Origin: Candidatus Latescibacterota bacterium
GTDB taxonomy: Bacteria; Latescibacterota; UBA2968; UBA8231
Assembly: GCA_016187725.1 (NCBI GenBank)
Contig: JACPJE010000012.1
Span: forward strand, 1 to 64,000
Direction of reading: 5' to 3'
DNA length: 64,000 nt
Made by a program: the position numbers and the translations under genes
Shown here: in pieces, positions 1 to 8,881 of the stretch
Position numbering within the stretch: the first letter of the stretch is position 1
Layout of the letters: every line of letters starts with the position of its first letter
The notes under the pieces: generated by a model
Database searches by the model: none
The model's input: only the letters and a program-made list of their open reading frames with translations
Told to the model about the DNA's origin: nothing

Positions 1-393
1 ACCCTCTTCGCCGTCCACCTGGGCGCGGTGCTCTCCCAGGCCCGCTGGCCGGCCATCCCCTGCACCAACATCTATTCCCACCCGTTGATCAAGGACTTCA
101 AGGTGGAGGGCGGGCACATCCGCGTACCCCAGTCCCCCGGGCTGGGGGTGGAACTGGATTGGGACGCCGTGGAGAAATTCCGCGTCGCCCCCGACTACAA
201 GAAACCCACCCACCGCCAGCTCCACACCATCCACTGGCCCGAGGGCCGCCAGACCCACTACCCCGACGGCCGGTACCGGGGCGATTTCCTGGCCGGCAAG
301 CTCACCGGCTTCCTGACCGGCATCTCCCTCGACTGCAGATTGGACGACGGCTCGGGGGAATTCGACCGGGAATACCGGGCGCTTTTCGGGTAG
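1..393 (+). CDS. Enolase superfamily (mandelate racemase/muconate lactonizing-like) protein, C-terminal part, truncated by window start
   Basis: Reading frame open from base 1 to TAG at 391-393. Motif IRVPQSPGLGVELDWDAVEKFR parallels VAVPEGPGLGVSLDWEKLERYK in the 7451-8710 gene. Confidence 0.75.
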   Translation, partial: TLFAVHLGAVLSQARWPAIPCTNIYSHPLIKDFKVEGGHIRVPQSPGLGVELDWDAVEKFRVAPDYKKPTHRQLHTIHWPEGRQTHYPDGRYRGDFLAGKLTGFLTGISLDCRLDDGSGEFDREYRALFG

Positions 394-479
394 TCGCGGA
401 TCAGGTGTTTTGGTACAGGGCCGGATCGCGAGGTATATTGGGGGCTAGAACGCAGCCCTCGACCACGGAGCGTCCGAGT

Positions 480-2546
480 ATGCGGGGAATGCCTGCCAGA
501 TCCCTCCAGGAAAGGTTCTCGCCGGCCCTTTGGACAGCCCTGAGCAGCCTGTTGCTGACCCTGCCCTCTGCAGCCCAGGTGAATGTCTGGAAGTTGGGCG
601 GCAGTGGCCTGGCGTGGGACCAGAGCGATACAGCGCAGGTGCTGATCGAATTCCATACTGGGGCTAACGCCATCCAGCCCATTTATCTCACCCCGGACCG
701 CAGTATCCTCTCCTTCCTGTCGGATTGGTCTGACCTCAAGGTCCCGCGCGAACTGGGCTATGTGGACGGCCACCGCCCGCGTATCTGGGCCGGACAAGGG
801 TTGAACAGATCCGCCGCCTGGAGCGGTCTGAATCTAGTCGATGGCGACCGGAGCACCTATAATGCCACAAACTCCTGGGGGGCAGGATCTTGGCTTACTA
901 TCGACCTGGGGGTGCCGGTGCCGGGCATGCGTTTCGGCTTCCTGCCGCCTTCTGCCGGCTTCCGATCCGATGGCCGGCCCCTGAGTCAGGACTTTGTGCC
1001 CGCCTACGAGGTCTCCCTCTCCGCAGAGGTTGATCCGGTCCTGCAGGAAGAAGACTACCGCCCTCTCTCCACCTTGGTCGCTGCTGTCCAGGACAACTTC
1101 GACCCGCAGGTAGAGATCGAATTCTCCAGACAGTATGTGCGCTTCATCCGCTACCTGCGCAAATCCTCTATCCTGGATCAGGGCGGCAACTCCACCGGCA
1201 GTTGGGGCGGCCAGGCCATACAAGGGACGATCGCTGAGTTCACCCTCTATGGAGAAGGGGCTCCCAGGCGGGTATTCTATGCGGGCAAGATCGCTGATCT
1301 GGGCCAGGAGGTGAATTTCGGCCGCCTGTTCTGGGCAACCACCCCCATGAGGAGAGTGGAAGAGAGCGCCGTGGAGGCGCCAGAGGCGACGGCAGTGGCA
1401 GTGGAGTTGCGCTGCGGCCTGGATGAAGATCCTGAAGTGTACCACGAGTTCACAGACGCGGGCGCTGAGCGGGTGGTCTCGCGGGAGCGGTATGAAAGGC
1501 TAGAGGGTCTAGAATATGGCTGGGACAATCCAGACGGCGCCTGGCACCTGGTGCTTGAGGAAGGCAAGCCTGGCCGGCGCGCCTCGGTGGGCTACGACAC
1601 CGAGAACTGGACCTTCTGGTCGCCCTCCCAGACCCAATCCGGGATGCAGGCCCCGCTCCAGCGCGGCCGTTACCTGCAGGTCCACCTCACCCTGGAGAGC
1701 CAGGACCCCGAGGAACTCGTCCGGCTCGACTCGCTGTGGCTCGAATACACCCCCCTCCTGGCCCGCCGCATCACCGGAGAGCTGGCCCGCCTGGACGATC
1801 TTGTTCCTGATCGGGGAGTAGTGCGGAACAGGCTCGGGGAGTTGACGGATTTTGTATATGATGTACAGGCCCACTTCGATGCTCCAGACCAGCCGGGATT
1901 CGATGCCCTGCGCCTGGATACCCCTGCCCCGGCCCGCTTCCAGCGCCTGCTGATCGGAGAGCCGCTGATAGAGGTCGCACCTTCAAAGGTCCGCGTGGAG
2001 GCCGACGACCTGCTGGTAGTGCTGCCTGAGAGGATAACCCCAGCACACAACCCGCCCATCCGCCTAGTCTTCAGCGCGCGGATATTCACCCTCGCCTACA
2101 CCTTCACCGGCAGAGCTGTGGACCTAGAGGGCCGCGCCTTTCCCCAGGCCCTAGAGGCCGGGGATGTTTCGCAGGCGCTGGGGACCAATACCCTGCAGGT
2201 GATGGGAGAGGGTGAGGTAGAGACAGGGTTCATCCAGGACCTCGTATTTTCCTCTCCTGCCTTCACTCCTAATGGGGACGGGATCAACGATGGGCTGGCC
2301 ATCCGCTATACCCTGTTCCGCCTCCCTCAGGAGGTGCCTGTGGAGTTGAGCATCTATACCCTGAGCGGGCAAGGGGTGGCCCACTTCGAGCTGGGCTACC
2401 AGGCTGCCGGCCCGCAGGAGGTGTTCTGGGATGGACAGGGCGAAGCAGGCGAGCCGGTAACGCCAGGTCTCTACCTGGTGGAAGTACGTCTCAGGGCCGA
2501 GACCGGAAACTTTCGCCAGATCCGCCCCGTGGGGGTGGTCAGGTAG
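480..2546 (+). CDS. Secreted protein with FlgD-like/gliding-motility-type C-terminal domain
   Basis: ORF with signal-like N-terminus (ALWTALSSLLLTLPSAAQ). C-terminal FTPNGDGINDGLAIRYTLFRLP...VELSIYTLSGQGV...FWDGQGEAGEPVTPGLYLVEVRL is FlgD_ig-like. Similar organisation to 34780-37101. ATG at 480 is in frame with the listed ORF. Confidence 0.75.
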   Translation: MRGMPARSLQERFSPALWTALSSLLLTLPSAAQVNVWKLGGSGLAWDQSDTAQVLIEFHTGANAIQPIYLTPDRSILSFLSDWSDLKVPRELGYVDGHRPRIWAGQGLNRSAAWSGLNLVDGDRSTYNATNSWGAGSWLTIDLGVPVPGMRFGFLPPSAGFRSDGRPLSQDFVPAYEVSLSAEVDPVLQEEDYRPLSTLVAAVQDNFDPQVEIEFSRQYVRFIRYLRKSSILDQGGNSTGSWGGQAIQGTIAEFTLYGEGAPRRVFYAGKIADLGQEVNFGRLFWATTPMRRVEESAVEAPEATAVAVELRCGLDEDPEVYHEFTDAGAERVVSRERYERLEGLEYGWDNPDGAWHLVLEEGKPGRRASVGYDTENWTFWSPSQTQSGMQAPLQRGRYLQVHLTLESQDPEELVRLDSLWLEYTPLLARRITGELARLDDLVPDRGVVRNRLGELTDFVYDVQAHFDAPDQPGFDALRLDTPAPARFQRLLIGEPLIEVAPSKVRVEADDLLVVLPERITPAHNPPIRLVFSARIFTLAYTFTGRAVDLEGRAFPQALEAGDVSQALGTNTLQVMGEGEVETGFIQDLVFSSPAFTPNGDGINDGLAIRYTLFRLPQEVPVELSIYTLSGQGVAHFELGYQAAGPQEVFWDGQGEAGEPVTPGLYLVEVRLRAETGNFRQIRPVGVVR

Positions 2547-2553
2547 ACAGGCT

Positions 2554-5032
2554 ATGAACGAGACTCCCGCAGAGACGGGCTCTGAGTTCCGCACGGATGC
2601 CATGAAATCCTATGCCCGGCTGGGCCTCTGGGCGCCGGCAGAACGGATGGCCGAATTCGAGGCCGCGTACGAGAAGAAGATCGCGCCTCTCTTGGAAAAG
2701 CACGGGCTGGTGGAATCCACCGAGCGTGGGCGCAAGATCGTGGCAGGGGTATTCAGCCGGCTCTTCGAGCTGGAGAGGCCGGCTGCGGTGGTGGCCAGGG
2801 GGCAGGCCCTCCAGAAAGACCCGGCGTGGCAGAAGGTGTTGCGGGAATTGGGGACGGCATTCGGGGTAGAGGATGGTCTGCTGCGCTGGCATTGGGGGAC
2901 CTATGCGGCGCCGGCGGGTAGGGGTAAGGTGGTGGAAGCAGGTTCGGGGTCCCGGCAGGGGCTGTGGCAGAGTTTCAATGTCCACGATGGATTCCCAGCA
3001 TCGACCGTATCGGCGATCCTGCGGGATCGGCAGGGGCATTTGTGGTTTGCCTTGACTCGGGAAGAGGGGTGGGGGGTGTGCCGGTACGATGGGGCAGAGT
3101 TCATCACCTTCACCACTGCGGACGGTCTGGCGCACGATGCGGTGCGCTGCATGGTTGAAGACCGGCAGGGCAACCTGTGGTTCGGGACCATCGGGGGTGG
3201 GGTGAGTCGGTATGATGGGCAGAAATTTGTGACCTTCACGCGGGCCGATGGCCTGGCACACGACGCGGTGCAGTCCATGATCGAGGACCGGGCTGGCAAC
3301 CTGTGGTTCGGCACGGGCTCGGATTGGTTGAGAGGTGAGGGGGTGAGCCGGTACGACGGGGCAAAATTTACCACGTTCACTACCGCGGACGGTCTGCTAG
3401 GTAATAATGTCCTGTGCATAGTCGTAGACCGACAGGGCCACCTGTGGTTCGGGACCCCGGAGGGTGTGAACCGGTACGACGGGCAGAGGTTTGTGAGCTT
3501 CACGCGGACCGATGGCCTGGCACCCTGCGAGGTGCGTTCCGCGATCGAGAACCAGCAAGGGCACCTGTGGTTCGGCACGTACGGCGGGGGGGTGAGCCGG
3601 TACGACGGCAAGAGCTTCAAGAACTTCACCCCTGCCGATGGCCTGGCCTCTACCCTGGTGCTGTCCATCGCAGAGGACCAGACGGGCAACCTGTGGTTCG
3701 GGACGTTGGGTGGGGGGGTGAGCCGGTACGACCAGGCGCAGTTTGCCCACTTCACCCAACAGGACGGCCTGGGGAGCAGCGCGGTCATATCGATCGAGAA
3801 AGATCGCCAAGGCTGTCTGTGGTTCGGGACGGCCACCGGGGGCGCGAGTCGGTACGATGGACAGGACTTTACCACCTTTACCAACGCAGAGGGCCTGCCC
3901 GAACGGTTCGGATGGATATGGGCCATTGTGGAGGATCGCCAAGGGCACCTGTGGTTTGGCACTGAGGGAGGGGGGGTGAGCCGGTACGACGGGAAGGAGT
4001 TCACTACCTTCACTAAGGCGGAAGGGCTGGCAGGGCAGTACGTGCGGGCCATTCTGGAGAGCAGAGATGGCCATCTGTGGTTTGGCACCTGGAGCAGGGG
4101 CGTGAGTCGCTACGACGGGCGGGAGTTCACCACCTTCACCACTGCAGAGGGCCTGGCCGGACAGTTTGTATGGACCATTGTGGAGGATCGCCAAGGGCAC
4201 CTGTGGTTCGGGACTAATAGCGGTGTGAGTCGCTACGACGGGCATGAGTTCACCACCTTCACCACCGCCGATGGCCTAGCGCACAATGACGTGCCCTCTA
4301 TCTTGGAGGACCGGGAAGGTCATCTGTGGTTTGGCACGAATGGCGGGGGGGTGAGCTGGTATGACGGGAAAGGGTTCACCACCTTCACCACCGCAGAGGG
4401 CCTGGGGGAGAATGTGGTGCTGTCCATCGCAGAGGACCGGGAAGGGCGGTTGTGGTTCGGCACCTTTGGTGGGGGGGCGAGTGTGTACGATGGGCGGATC
4501 TTCCAGAGCCTGTCCAGAAAGGACGGCCTGATCAACGACACGGTCCAGCAGGTCTTCCTGGACGAACAAGGCGATCTCTGGTTCGCCACTAATGGCGGGG
4601 TCACGCGCTATCGACCGCTTCAGGAACCACCGCGTATCCGCCTCACCGATGTGGTCGCCGACCGCCACCACGGTCCAGTCCAGGAGGTCCGTCTGGCCAG
4701 TGCCCCAGATCACTCCTGCGGCGCTGGTGCAATTGCAGAGCTACTCCTGGCCGGGGAATGTGCGGGAGCTGGAGCATCTGATGCAGCGGGCTGTGCTGCT
4801 GTGCAGGAACAACCGTATCGAGGCGGGAGATGTAGCCCTGCAGGTAGAGGTCCGGTCAGAGGAAGGTCTGCTCACCCTGGCTGAGCAGGAGAAGCGGCTG
4901 ATCGAGCGGGCCCTGGAAGCCACGGGCGGAGTGATCTTCGGCGAGCAGGGGGCAGCACGGCTCTTGGGCATCAATCCCCAGACCCTCAGATACCGCATCA
5001 AAAAGCACGGCATCCATAAGCCCCAGTCCTGA
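2554..5032 (+). pseudogene. Two-component-regulator propeller (Reg_prop) protein joined out of frame to an NtrC-type C-terminus plus Fis HTH; AAA+ core missing
   Basis: ORF 2554-4884 has about 13 repeats of the type DRQGHLWFGTxGGGVSRYDGxxFTTFTTADGL, then PPRIRLTDVVADRHHGPVQEVRL (start of a Y_Y_Y-like domain). After about 4700 the coherent frame is that of ORF 4592-5032: ITPAALVQLQSYSWPGNVRELEHLMQRAVLL...LLGINPQTLRYRIKKHGI (sigma-54 activator C-terminus and Fis-type HTH). Confidence 0.8.
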
Positions 5033-5069
5033 TTGTCAATAGCCACATTCGCTGTGAATATTGACAATC
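5031..5069. promoter_or_regulatory. Perfect 11-bp inverted repeat with 17-nt spacer (candidate activator-binding site or 3' hairpin)
   Basis: GATTGTCAATA (5031-5041), 17 nt, TATTGACAATC (5059-5069). Confidence 0.6.
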
Positions 5070-5262
5070 CTGTCTATCTATCAGTAAATCCTGCACGTTG
5101 AATCTCTCAAGGCCAATTCCTCATCAGGGGGACTATAAAAAGCAGTGACCGATCCTCTCCACATCCCCGATGGATAAAGACTCCCCTCCCAATTTTATAA
5201 TTCCTTTCCACTCAACCCCTTGAGCCCCGGCCCAGGGGGATTTTTTTGCGCCTGCACCAGAG

Positions 5263-5278
5263 CGGCACACCCCTTGCA
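5263..5278 (+). promoter_or_regulatory. Candidate sigma-54 promoter upstream of M6 metalloprotease
   Basis: CGGCACACCCCTTGCA: GG (5264-5265), exactly 10 nt, GC (5276-5277). Close to TGGCAC-N5-TTGCA. ATG at 5367. Confidence 0.6.
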
Positions 5279-5366
5279 ATAAGGAGGTAGAGCGCGATGT
5301 AACCCTGGCCACCACGCGCTTCGCGGCGCCGCGAAAAGGTCACCACCTCACGCAGGGAGTCTACCC

Positions 5367-7448
5367 ATGCGTACGGCTGGCTTTTTCGCAGGCGCTCTGT
5401 GCGTCTTTTCAACGGCTCTCCACGCCGAAATCTTCTCCTGTGCCGGCCATGCAGTGGTCCCCTCTGGAGCAGCCCCCCTCGCCACTCAAGCCGAGCTGAT
5501 GCCCACCAAAGGCCAGGTGCATGCCCTGGTCATCTTCGCCCAGTTCGCTGACGAAACGCCGAGCCCGGTCCCCGACTTCGCAGACCGCCTGTTCGACCCG
5601 GATCTCCCCGGCAGCTTTGCCCACTTCTACCACACCATGTCCTTTGACCAGCTCCAGATCACCGGCACCGTGCTGCCCAGGCGTTACACCTCGGACCAGT
5701 CCTCCTCCGCCTACCTGAGCCAGGCCCCTGGTGAGCAAGACCGCTATGGGACCTTCGCCCTGAAGATCCTCAAGCAGGTGGATGCAGACATCGACTTCGG
5801 TCTGTTCGACAACGACGGGCCGGATGGGGTCCCCAATTCCGGCGACGACGACGGGGTTGCAGACTATGTTTTCATCAATGTGTCCTATGCCCCGGATGGT
5901 TTCGTCCTGGGCGGGGCCACTGGCATCGCCGGCCTGGGGTTTGAGGCAGAGTACCTCTCCGCAGACACCTCGCTCAGCGGACAGCCCATCCGTCTCAGCG
6001 GCGCCATCGGCCATGGCGCCTTTCTGCAGGAGGGCACCTTTTCCCAGACCGTGGGCAGCATGGCCCATGAGTTCGGCCACAGCCTGGGCCTGCCCGATCT
6101 GTACGACCTGGTTTACACAGGGCCAGAGGACGACAGCGCCGGCATCGGCAACTGGGGCCTGATGGGTTGGGGTGCCCACGGCTGGCACGGCGACGATGGC
6201 CCCAATCCCCTGTGCGCCTGGAGCCGCGAGATGCTGGGCTGGATCGGCCCTGACAACGAGCAACTGGTGGAGGTCCAGGGGGATGCGGCAGGGTTGGAGA
6301 TCCTGGACCTGCACCAGCAGGGCTTCGTCTACAAAGTCCCCCTGTCTGTCCGCTCAGACGCGCAGCAGGTCTACGTGCAGGACTACCTGCTCCTGGAACA
6401 CCGGACCCGCCACAGCCATTACTACAACCGGCACCTGCCTGCCGAGGGTCTGCTCGTCTGGCACATCCACCCCACCCGCGAGAACAACAATGGCGAAGGG
6501 CACAAGCTGGTGGACCTGATCTGCGCCGACGCTAGTGCCTCTGGCGAGGGCCGCGACGGGCTGGATCTCTGGGCGCACGACGAAAAGGACGCCCGCGCCG
6601 GCAATAAGGGGGATGCCACCGATCCCTTCGACAGCGTGCGCTTCACGGACCTGGCACTGGAGGCGAATCCTGCTGCTGCAACCACCGGGTTGGCTATCCG
6701 CCAGATCCGGCGGCAGGGAGATGCCCTGCGCCTGGACATCCTCCAACCCCGCTGGGCCGGCACCCTGCGCGGGGAGATCTTCTGGACCGGCGAGGTGATT
6801 GTGGAGGGAGACCTGACCATTGCCCGAGAAGGCCTGCTGATCATCTATCCCAATACCCGGGTGCGCATTGCGGGTGTGGATCGCCTGAAAAGCGGCCTGG
6901 ACCCGACCCGCTGCGAACTGCGCATCCAGGGAGAGATGCGGGGCTATTCCGGTGCTAGCTATCCGTATCAGTCCCACTACAGCAGGTGCTCTCTGAGGGA
7001 CATGGAGACCAATCCAGCGGTCTTTGAAGCACAGGTGCCGGGAGAGGAGTGGTACGGCTTTCGCCTGGAAGGATCGGGTCAGATCAGCGCACCCGAAGGG
7101 AGCTTCGTGCTCCGGGATATGGATTTCGCACTGCCCCAGGCAGCGCCGGCAGAGGATAAGCCCCGGCCTGCGGGGTTTCAACTCCTGCCCAACTTCCCTA
7201 ACCCCTTCAACAGCGAGACCATCATCCGCTTCTCCCTGCCGGCTGCCGCTGTTGTCGAGCTGGCCATCTACAACTCAGCCGGCCAAAGGGTGGCCACCCT
7301 GGTCTCAGGTCTGCAGCGGGCCCGTCTCCACACTGCGCGCTGGGATGGCCGCGACGACCAGGGGCAGCTCCTGGCCAGCGGACTCTATCTGTGTTCCCTG
7401 CGCACCGGCCAGCAGGTCGAGACGCGCAAGCTGCTGCTGGTGCGCTGA
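5367..7448 (+). CDS. Secreted M6 family metalloprotease with FlgD-like sorting/anchoring tail
   Basis: Signal-like N-terminus. MAHEFGHSLGLPDLYDL (HExxH zinc motif, immune-inhibitor-A/M6 style). C-terminal LLPNFPNPFNSETIIRFSLP...VELAIYNSAGQRV...WDGRDDQGQLLASGLYLCSL. Confidence 0.88.
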   Translation: MRTAGFFAGALCVFSTALHAEIFSCAGHAVVPSGAAPLATQAELMPTKGQVHALVIFAQFADETPSPVPDFADRLFDPDLPGSFAHFYHTMSFDQLQITGTVLPRRYTSDQSSSAYLSQAPGEQDRYGTFALKILKQVDADIDFGLFDNDGPDGVPNSGDDDGVADYVFINVSYAPDGFVLGGATGIAGLGFEAEYLSADTSLSGQPIRLSGAIGHGAFLQEGTFSQTVGSMAHEFGHSLGLPDLYDLVYTGPEDDSAGIGNWGLMGWGAHGWHGDDGPNPLCAWSREMLGWIGPDNEQLVEVQGDAAGLEILDLHQQGFVYKVPLSVRSDAQQVYVQDYLLLEHRTRHSHYYNRHLPAEGLLVWHIHPTRENNNGEGHKLVDLICADASASGEGRDGLDLWAHDEKDARAGNKGDATDPFDSVRFTDLALEANPAAATTGLAIRQIRRQGDALRLDILQPRWAGTLRGEIFWTGEVIVEGDLTIAREGLLIIYPNTRVRIAGVDRLKSGLDPTRCELRIQGEMRGYSGASYPYQSHYSRCSLRDMETNPAVFEAQVPGEEWYGFRLEGSGQISAPEGSFVLRDMDFALPQAAPAEDKPRPAGFQLLPNFPNPFNSETIIRFSLPAAAVVELAIYNSAGQRVATLVSGLQRARLHTARWDGRDDQGQLLASGLYLCSLRTGQQVETRKLLLVR

Positions 7449-7450
7449 GC

Positions 7451-8710
7451 TCACTCCCTGATCCACAACGGCCCCGCCTCGGTCTGCTGCCAGAGCCGGG
7501 CGAAATCCGGGGTGGTGCTCTCGTCGAGAAAATCAGTGGTGATGGGATTGGCGTACCCCGGCGCATACCCCGGGGCCCGGTGGTGGTGCAGCCGCGCCAG
7601 AAAGCGCAGGTCGTCGGTGTGCCCCGGCCGATTGGGGTCGTGGCGGGTGTAGATGGTCAGCCCTTCGGCGTAGCGCAGTCGCACCAGGAAACGTCCCGCA
7701 TCTCCCGGCGCTCCCGCCTTGTACCGTTCCAGCTTCTCCCAATCCAAGGACACCCCCAGCCCCGGCCCCTCGGGCACCGCCACACTTCCGCCCACCACCT
7801 CCATGCGCTCCAAGGTCACGTCGTCCTGCCAGAGATGGCAGATATCGACGTGGTCGAGGGTGGCCTTGCGGACTACCGCCACCTCGTGGGCCAGAAAGGC
7901 CTGGTTGATCGTGCCCCCGCACTGCTGGTACATCACCGGCACGTTGGCTGCCTCGGCGATGGCTCCCACCTTCATCGCCATGCCCACCGGGGCGTGCCCG
8001 GCCATGTACCCGTCGCACAGACCCTTGAGCATCACCTCGGGCGGGCCGTGGTGGATGATCACCGGCAACTCGCACTTGGCGCGCAATTGGCGATACCCCT
8101 CCTCGTCGCCCACGGGCAGCAGGTCCTCGAAACGGCCGGCCACCGGGAACCGCTCCAGCTCCTTGAGCAGGGCCAGCATGGTGTACACATCGGTATTGGC
8201 GTTGAAGTCGTAGTGGATCTTGAAGCCCCGGGGCGCCGCCTGATGCATGGCCTCGGTCTGGTCCACGGTGTTCTGGACCTCGTCCACGTGGTACTTGAGC
8301 CAGTGGTACCCCTGGCGGGCGGCCTGGCGCACCTCCTCGGCCATGCCCTCGGGGGCCTGCGACACGGCCCAGGCCGCCACCGGCACCCAGGCCCGCACCT
8401 TGGGCCCCATCAGCTTCCAGGCCGGCATTCCCAGATGTTTGCCCATCAGGTCGTACAGGGCCATGTTCATGGGCAGGTCGGCCTCGGCGTTGAGCCAGTC
8501 GAAGGGGTCGGTGCCCAGGTACTTGTCGCGCAGCGGGCCGGCCTCCAATCCTCCCCAGGATTCCCCGTACCCCTCCAGGCCGCTGTCGGTGCGCACCACC
8601 AGGATGGTCCGCCCCTGGATGGCCCGCCCGTGATAGCGGGTCAGCACCCGGGCGTTGAATTCCTGGTACGGGATGAAAATCGGATGGGTTTCGATATCGA
8701 TTATGCGCAT
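7451..8710 (-). CDS. Enolase superfamily (mandelate racemase/muconate lactonizing enzyme family) protein
   Basis: MRIIDIETHPIFIPY...GRTILVVRTDSGLEGYGESWGG N-terminal capping domain, ...IHYDFNANTDVYT...RFEDLLP... barrel motifs. Start at 8710 (MRIIDIE) preferred to the upstream in-frame ATG at 8833. Confidence 0.85.
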   Translation of the reverse strand: MRIIDIETHPIFIPYQEFNARVLTRYHGRAIQGRTILVVRTDSGLEGYGESWGGLEAGPLRDKYLGTDPFDWLNAEADLPMNMALYDLMGKHLGMPAWKLMGPKVRAWVPVAAWAVSQAPEGMAEEVRQAARQGYHWLKYHVDEVQNTVDQTEAMHQAAPRGFKIHYDFNANTDVYTMLALLKELERFPVAGRFEDLLPVGDEEGYRQLRAKCELPVIIHHGPPEVMLKGLCDGYMAGHAPVGMAMKVGAIAEAANVPVMYQQCGGTINQAFLAHEVAVVRKATLDHVDICHLWQDDVTLERMEVVGGSVAVPEGPGLGVSLDWEKLERYKAGAPGDAGRFLVRLRYAEGLTIYTRHDPNRPGHTDDLRFLARLHHHRAPGYAPGYANPITTDFLDESTTPDFARLWQQTEAGPLWIRE

Positions 8711-8714
8711 GGCT

Positions 8715-8881
8715 GAGCCCCTAACAGAATGGAATTCGTCGGCCAAAGCGCGAGCGAGGGACGCAAGGGCAAGGCATCCGAAGAAGGTGTATCTGTGGAG
8801 CAAGATACACCGACTGAGGATAACGCCGTCCATTGCGGCTCGCAGCCGCGCGACGCCAGAAGGTCATTTTGTTAGCGGCTC
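8715..8881. repeat. Intergenic palindromic element with imperfect terminal inverted repeats (MITE-like candidate)
   Basis: Left end GAGCCCCTAACAGAATG..., reverse complement of right end GAGCCGCTAACAAAATG... (about 18 of 23 positions match). Internal perfect hairpin GGTGTATCT (8786-8794) / AGATACACC (8803-8811). Confidence 0.55.

Noticed and set aside
2901-4088. Minus-strand 395-aa ORF with repeating VPNHR..PSYRLTPPP units
   Set aside because: Its repeats are only the reverse translation of the propeller repeats.
3040-4600. Regular repeats of about 120-130 bp, considered as CRISPR or tandem DNA repeat
   Set aside because: They encode beta-propeller blades (LWFGTxGGGVSRYDG) with variable spacing and in-frame divergence; no short identical repeats with unique spacers.
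5281-5302. AAGGAGG followed by ATG-TAA (start-stop uORF)
   Set aside because: The Shine-Dalgarno would lie at or upstream of the predicted sigma-54 transcription start (about 5289), so it is probably not in the mRNA.
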